A stretch of DNA of 64,000 bases, taken from NCBI GenBank assembly GCA_023627715.1, contig JAMAHW010000050.1:1-64000 (forward strand). Direction: 5' to 3'. Positions 59,201 through 64,000 of the stretch are shown one piece after another; position 1 is the stretch's first letter; each line of letters starts with the position of its first letter. Below the pieces are notes generated by a model. That model did no database searches and had not been told where the DNA came from. It was given only the letters and a program-made list of their open reading frames with translations. The position numbers and the translations under genes are program-made. Source of the DNA: Periconia sp. R9002. Its lineage: Eukaryota > Ascomycota > Dothideomycetes > Pleosporales > Periconiaceae.

Positions 59201-60895
59201 GTCGCCGTAGCTACGCTCAGGGCTCGATTCCGCATCATAATGGTAGCCGGTACTCTCACGCTCATCCTCGAAGTTGCGGCTTTTCACTTTGCGAAGTATA
59301 GACTCACGTGAGATACGGGGCGTCTTTGGACCATCATCATTGATCTCAGACTCAGTCACGTCTTCCAGCTCCGCAACTTGAACTTCCACACCGAGTTCAA
59401 GTTTCTTGCTGTGGCTCTCCTGCGTTGGAGTGCTGGTGTCGCGTTCATCGTCAAAATTCATGAGTCGAAGCCTGTCCTCTAGAGACATTGAGCCTTCGCG
59501 CATGCTAAGCAGGTCTGCCTTGGAGAATCCTACAGCCTGTGGTGGCTGAGGAAGTGACCTACGCCCACTTGCACGCTCTGCGGCTGCAGTGAGGCCGATA
59601 CTAGAGTCGCGACGGCGGCGGTCATCGTAGCCCTGCAGACCTGGCAGAGGAGGCAAAGGCCTCGACTCACCATCGGAAGCCGCAGATCCATGGAAGGGGC
59701 TCTTATCACGGTCATTAAAAACATCGTCTTGTGCGTCTGTGAGCGATGCATCGGCATGGTCGGGACTCATATGGCGCCAGTCCTCAGGAAGAACCACAGG
59801 AGTTTTGTCGGTGTCTTCAAGAGATGCGTCGAAGCTGTCATCGTGATCAAAGCTGAGGTCTTCTTCCTCAGACTCAAAGCTACCCTCTCGTGACCCAGAA
59901 GCAACCGAAGATGGATCAGGCGTAACCATTTCATACTCATTGATTATGGGTGGTGCAGCATCAAACGTAACACTCTTCGCATGGCGGCGCAGAGGGCGAG
60001 GGGTTTGATGTTTCAGTGCGTCATCATCAGACCATATGCTGGAGTCGCCATTGTGTTCAGTGGTACTGAATCTAGAGGGGCTAACAAGCGATGATTTGCT
60101 GGGAGAGGAGCGACCGGGAGGAGGGGTCGAGGCCTCATATGGCGAAGAAGTAGCCGATGTAGGCATCGGGATCTTGCTTGGAGAGCTCTTTGATGGGCTG
60201 AATGAGGAAACTTTGGTGAGACTTTCGCCTCGCCGATGACTTCGGTGCTCTCCGTTCTGCTGGCGAAGGCCGCTGAGGCCGCCGCCGCCGAAAGCGTTGC
60301 CTTGGATCTGGGTGCTCAATGGGCGGCCGGCGGCAAGAGGACGATTTGGCGCTTGCACTGAGCTAGGATCATACTCGTACTTCTGTTCGCGAGCAAACAT
60401 ACTGCTGTTCTTGACACGGGACGCCTTCTTCAAGTTCTCAATGGAACCGCGCTTGGGAGATAGTGCCTGAGATGGTGAAGCCTCGGGGTCGTTCTCGTTC
60501 TCGGATCCAAAACGAGTCTTTGGGGAGACGGTCTGCTCCTTCCAAAACAAGCGCGGGCTGTTGGTGAAGGGAGACGAGTCAAATGGCGATGACTCCTTGG
60601 TGAGGTAGACCTTGTTGGATGCATCAGCAATAGGTTCATGGGGATAGGATTCGGTTTAGAGCTCACCTTGGACTGTTGATTGAAGTTACCCGAGTTCCTC
60701 CTGTGCTCCGTCGAGCCGATCTCCGAGAGTGGGCGCGACATGGCGCTGGCTTTGGTGGGAGAAGCTGTGAGAGACTTGTTGATGCGCAACGGCGTGACCT
60801 TGAGGTAGGTTGTCAGCAAACCACCATGAGATGGCAATGCGGTGAGGACGCAGACTAAGTATGCAGCTTGTACGTACCGCCTCGTTGCGAGACAT
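56253..60895 (-). CDS. bud4: Septation and bud-site landmark protein Bud4 (anillin-like, PH domain)
   Basis: Minus-strand exons 60895-60878, 60798-60667, 60610-57766, 57710-56986 and 56930-56253 encode 1465 aa; all four junctions agree. The first exon encodes only MSRNEA. Residues 1-850 are largely disordered, Ser/Pro-rich and acidic. A region from ~870 includes NIVYMPHHANNELLEQKGYLM. The anillin-like/C2-like part begins near 970 with VFVKVVGVKDLDLPLPK, TWFQLTLDNGLHCVTTSWLEL and ELVVLDDLEFQLTLQTK. The C-terminal PH domain (~1235-1330) reads YWRRRFFRLNGTKLTAYHE, FRIRFANGEVIDFYADN and WMRVLSDCIG. Bud4 acts with septins and Rho4/Rho GEF to build the contractile ring and septum in hyphae. Cdc42 in this window acts upstream in the same polarity network. 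Confidence 0.94.
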
Positions 60896-61425
60896 CAACG
60901 TGCGTTAGGCGCAGCAGCTACCGTGGGTAGGTATGCGGTGGATATATTTGGGCTGATGGAATAGATGAAATGGGGATGGGCGCAAGGGAGATTGGTGTGA
61001 AGAAGTGAATGTCGGTCGTCGCGAGCCAGGCGCAGTCGCTACCGCAGAAGTGATGGAGGAAGATAGGATGATGCGGATGGGGGAAGAGAAGATGAAGATG
61101 GGCTGGTGGGCTGCTCAAATGGGCCGTCGAGCTCGCGCCCGGGTCAACAACATCTGGGGATGCGCCTGCCGTCCCCGTTGCCATGGGCAACCGCCTCCCC
61201 CCGCCGCTCCTGCCTGATAGGCCGCCGCACCCCTGCCCACGCCCCCGCTGTGAAACCCTCCGTCATTCGCCCATCCCTGTCGCGTATTCTATGTAACTAA
61301 GTATGTATGTACTGTACTGTACCTCTGTACCTTACCGTAACTACCTACTTACCTACCATAATTTTTCTCCGATTCCATTCATGACCATCCATCACTCCAT
61401 CCCCTTCCTTGTACCTCCGCGCACT
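60896..61425. promoter_or_regulatory. Divergent promoter region, BUD4 / MRH4
   Basis: This is 530 bp between divergent starts. 61290-61370 carries TATGTATGTACTG and TACCTACTTACC-like strings, common upstream of other genes here. An open frame continues in phase upstream of MRH4 to 61303, so part of this could be coding if an earlier ATG (61303 or 61381) is used. Confidence 0.4.
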
Positions 61426-63360
61426 ATGCTGCGCTCCTGTCCATGGCCCCAAGTGCGCATTCTTCGTCTCCCACTTCATCCATCTCGCCCCTACTCACAG
61501 GCCCAACGCAGCCATGACCGTTCCAATCGCCCAGCTCGACCGGAGCCTTCAGATCGTTTCGACCGCTCATCGCCGTCGCCACGTCGACGCCCACGCACGC
61601 CCACGTCTCCCCGCCCCTCTAGGATGATTTTGTCCGACACAGTCGCTCGTCCTGATCACCATTCGACAAGAGACGGAAAATCTTTCCCTCGGAAGAAGCG
61701 AGAGCCTTTCTTCTACCTGAACAGGACCAAAGTGCCACCGGCGCTAGAACAAGATCAAAGGCGGCAGAGCACACCACCAGATTCGCGCCCCTTCAAATCC
61801 TCCTTTGGCGATCGCAGGCATGATACGAGACGAACTGCCCAGGAACCCTTCCATGCGCTCAAGATGCAGCGGACCCTACACGAAATACCTTACGGTTCAA
61901 GAAGTGCCATCAAGCGCAAGATCGAGGACATTGATTCCTTCGACAGCCTCCCGCTCATGGAGGAGGTGCAGCGGGCCATTAAGGATGCCCTTCCGGATCT
62001 AGAATATCGTCGTCCAACACCTGCGCAAGCCGTCGCTATACCGGCCATGTTGGGACTTTCGCAGACGAAGCGGCGGACTAAGGGGAACACACCAAAGAAG
62101 GCTGCTCTAGAGTCCTTTCTGCTGGCAGCAGAGACTGGCTCAGGCAAAACTTTGGCCTATCTTCTTCCCATAATTGATGCAATCAAGCGTGAAGAAGCTA
62201 TAGAGAAAGAGGAATTGAGAACACAGGAGCAGCAGGAAGCTGAAGCTCGAGAGAAGGAGAAAAGTCATGTCATTTTCGGCGCATCTGCCCCCGAGCTCAA
62301 CAAGGCCACTGATCCTGCGCGCCCTCGGGCCGTCATTCTTGTCCCTTCTGCGGAGCTGGTCGCCCAAGTAGGTGCAGTTGCGAAAGCGCTATCACACGAG
62401 GTCAAGTTTCGTGCTGCGCCTGTATCGGCCAAAAACTCGGCCACAGTCATTCGTAATCGAATTTTCAACGAGAACGGAGTCGATGTGCTCATCAGCACAC
62501 CACCACTACTCGCCAGTATTGCGGCGACTAGCCCTAATATTCTTGCCCGTGTGACCCATCTTGTTATCGATGAAGCTGATTCTCTAATGGACCGTTCTTT
62601 CAAGCCCTTCACCACTGAGATTCTCGAGAGAGCAACACCATCCCTTAAAAAACTCCTCATGTGTTCCGCAACCATCCCCAAGTATCTCGATAAATATCTG
62701 GCCGCACAGTTTCCGGACATGCAACGCCTGGTGACGCCAAACTTGCACGCTATTCCACGACGAGTGCAATTGGGTGTAATCGACGTGAACAAGGACCCTT
62801 ACCGTGGCAACAAACAGCTCGCATGCGCCGATACCATTTGGCAAATTGGCAGGGCAACCTCTGACTACGATCCCAACGAAGGCAGAGAAGCCATGCCCAT
62901 CAAACGGATCCTCGTTTTTGTCAATGAACGCGAGGATACTGATGAAGTAGCGCAATACCTCACCAAGAAAGGTATCGATGCCATCGCCTTCCACCGCGAC
63001 ACTGATCCCAGCCGGCAGTCGAAGCTCCTCGCCTCCTTCACAGGTACAGGCAAGGCCAGCGAGGCTTCCGATGCCTCACCAGCGCCCAACACCGCAGACG
63101 CAAGCAACAAGCGACATTTGGCCAACACCAAAGTCATCGTCACCACGGATCTCGGGTCCCGCGGCATCGACACGGTCGAAGTCCGCCACGTCATCTTGTA
63201 CGATGTTCCACATACAACGATTGATTTCATCCACCGTCTGGGCCGCACGGGGCGCATGGGGAGGAGAGGACGAGGTATCGTGCTGGTCGGGCCGGGTGAT
63301 CGCGCGGATATCGTCAAGGAGGTCCGAGATGCTATGTTCAGGGGTGAAGCCTTGATATAA
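61426..63360 (+). CDS. mrh4: Mitochondrial DEAD-box RNA helicase Mrh4
   Basis: A single exon encodes 644 aa from ATG 61426. This start gives a typical presequence (MLRSCPWPQVRILRLPLHPS, Arg-rich and without acids); in-frame ATGs at 61381 and 61303 would only add non-mitochondrial-looking residues. Helicase motifs in order: Q-like region RRPTPAQAVAIPAML, motif I AAETGSGKT, Ia VPSAELVAQV, II VIDEADSLMD, III CSATIPK, IV ILVFVNERED, V TTDLGSRGID and VI HRLGRTGRMGRRG. An insert between motifs I and Ia is Glu/Lys-rich. Mrh4 is needed for assembly of the large mitochondrial ribosomal subunit with 21S rRNA, so it shares a process with Mtg1 and uL14m in this window. Confidence 0.94.
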   Translation: MLRSCPWPQVRILRLPLHPSRPYSQAQRSHDRSNRPARPEPSDRFDRSSPSPRRRPRTPTSPRPSRMILSDTVARPDHHSTRDGKSFPRKKREPFFYLNRTKVPPALEQDQRRQSTPPDSRPFKSSFGDRRHDTRRTAQEPFHALKMQRTLHEIPYGSRSAIKRKIEDIDSFDSLPLMEEVQRAIKDALPDLEYRRPTPAQAVAIPAMLGLSQTKRRTKGNTPKKAALESFLLAAETGSGKTLAYLLPIIDAIKREEAIEKEELRTQEQQEAEAREKEKSHVIFGASAPELNKATDPARPRAVILVPSAELVAQVGAVAKALSHEVKFRAAPVSAKNSATVIRNRIFNENGVDVLISTPPLLASIAATSPNILARVTHLVIDEADSLMDRSFKPFTTEILERATPSLKKLLMCSATIPKYLDKYLAAQFPDMQRLVTPNLHAIPRRVQLGVIDVNKDPYRGNKQLACADTIWQIGRATSDYDPNEGREAMPIKRILVFVNEREDTDEVAQYLTKKGIDAIAFHRDTDPSRQSKLLASFTGTGKASEASDASPAPNTADASNKRHLANTKVIVTTDLGSRGIDTVEVRHVILYDVPHTTIDFIHRLGRTGRMGRRGRGIVLVGPGDRADIVKEVRDAMFRGEALI

Positions 63361-64000
63361 TATACTTGCACATCAGGCGGGTAGATTCGTTTCTCTTGCG
63401 TCCGGCTGGATATGTATGATATATGAAGACCTTTGTATTTGTATTAGTAGCAGGGAAAAAGTATGGCGTTTGTGGAGTTTTCTTCTCGCTGGTGGATGGT
63501 TAGCCAACCATTGTAATGATGGATTGGCTTTTCTATGTAGGTGGGTACCGACGCGTCTGTGTACTATATTACAGCAACGTATTTGTATGATTATAAACAA
63601 ATAGATGTAATATCGATGTTAGAAGTTTGATGCTGGCAGTGCTTATATACTTGTTCCATAATGAGGCATTCGGTACTGGATCCTACAAGTGCTATCTGGT
63701 AGCCTTTGTAGTTTTTGGAGAACATCATTTCATAAACGTCACACTCACGAGCACGCTGAATCCAGAGTACCGTTGCGTTTTTATTTGTTCTTTTAATGCT
63801 TTCAATACAATTGCAAGACAAGGACCTATAATACACCATGCCCGTACCAAATCGAGACGTAGAAGGAACCACTGTTATCCATACTCGAATGCATGGCAAG
63901 ATATGTATCCTTTCGCGCGAACAGCAATGGCCACTTCTCTGAAATCAATCTTCTTCTTTTAAGGCCTGACCGCCCGGTGGGATAGTTCGTAGTGGGAGAA
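63361..64000. other. Region downstream of MRH4 to the window edge
   Basis: Short AT-rich open frames on both strands (63591-63899 minus, 63627-63962 plus) lack recognisable features. No gene is supported; a gene starting beyond the edge cannot be judged. Confidence 0.45.

Overview
This window reads as nuclear DNA of a filamentous ascomycete, most likely a Dothideomycete close to Pleosporales. Genes are single transcription units on both strands, with one to five short introns each (mostly about 45-80 nt, GTRAGT-type donors, CTAAC/CTGAC-like branch sites). Gene content is typical of moulds: Wsc-type wall sensor, Bud4, Set9, Ecm14, Atg33, Sfc1/AcuL and Mrh4. A 10-base run of N next to long homopolymers (30817-30916) marks a draft-assembly join. 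There is no operon structure, CRISPR array, rRNA gene or tRNA gene that I could recognise. All gene models were assembled by hand; nearly every splice junction was checked for reading phase.

Layout. 1-430 is AT-rich, TpA-dense sequence without usable reading frames, like a RIP-degraded repeat. From 1.3 to 8.3 kb lie CDC42 (+), an unrecognised 865-aa coiled-coil protein (+) and a protein kinase (+). From 9.1 to 13.6 kb lie a divergent second twinfilin-like gene (-), ATG33 (-) and a peroxisomal 2,4-dienoyl-CoA reductase (+). From 15.1 to 25 kb lie a WSC-domain wall sensor (+), an ArfGAP (+), a secreted cysteine-rich protein (+), the mitochondrial GTPase Mtg1 (+) and a second SKL-ending SDR (+). 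From 25.9 to 30.3 kb is a large Sec7-PH ArfGEF (-). From 31.5 to 43 kb lie Ecm14 (+), the succinate/fumarate carrier (+), canonical twinfilin (+), a Utp16-like nucleolar protein (-), a TPR/Sel1-like protein (+) and HAT1 (-). A ZIP transporter (+) follows at 43.6-45.1 kb. The 45.1-47.0 kb stretch is poorer in GC and holds a spliced gene of unknown family plus broken coding remnants. From 47.1 to 63.4 kb lie SET9 (-), mitochondrial uL14 (+), RPB9 (-), ESS1/PIN1 (+), an Eli-Ag1-like protein (+), BUD4 (-) and MRH4 (+).

Functionally this is a housekeeping segment with recurring themes. Polarity, trafficking and cytokinesis: Cdc42, Bud4, ArfGAP, Sec7 ArfGEF, Wsc sensor and two twinfilins. Mitochondria: Mtg1, uL14m, Mrh4, Sfc1, Atg33 and probably the TPR protein. 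Peroxisomes: two SDRs ending in SKL. Chromatin and transcription: Hat1, Set9, Rpb9 and Ess1.

The observations most worth a second look are four. The twinfilin-like gene at 9126-10552 can be followed end to end against the real twinfilin 26 kb away, yet it lacks the basic C-terminal tail. The unusually long RPB9 intron (50864-51150) keeps the frame open into a cysteine-rich cassette. The secreted 413-aa protein has 12 cysteines outside the signal peptide and a degenerate internal repeat. The low-GC block at 45.7-47.0 kb holds a spliced unknown gene beside broken coding sequence.
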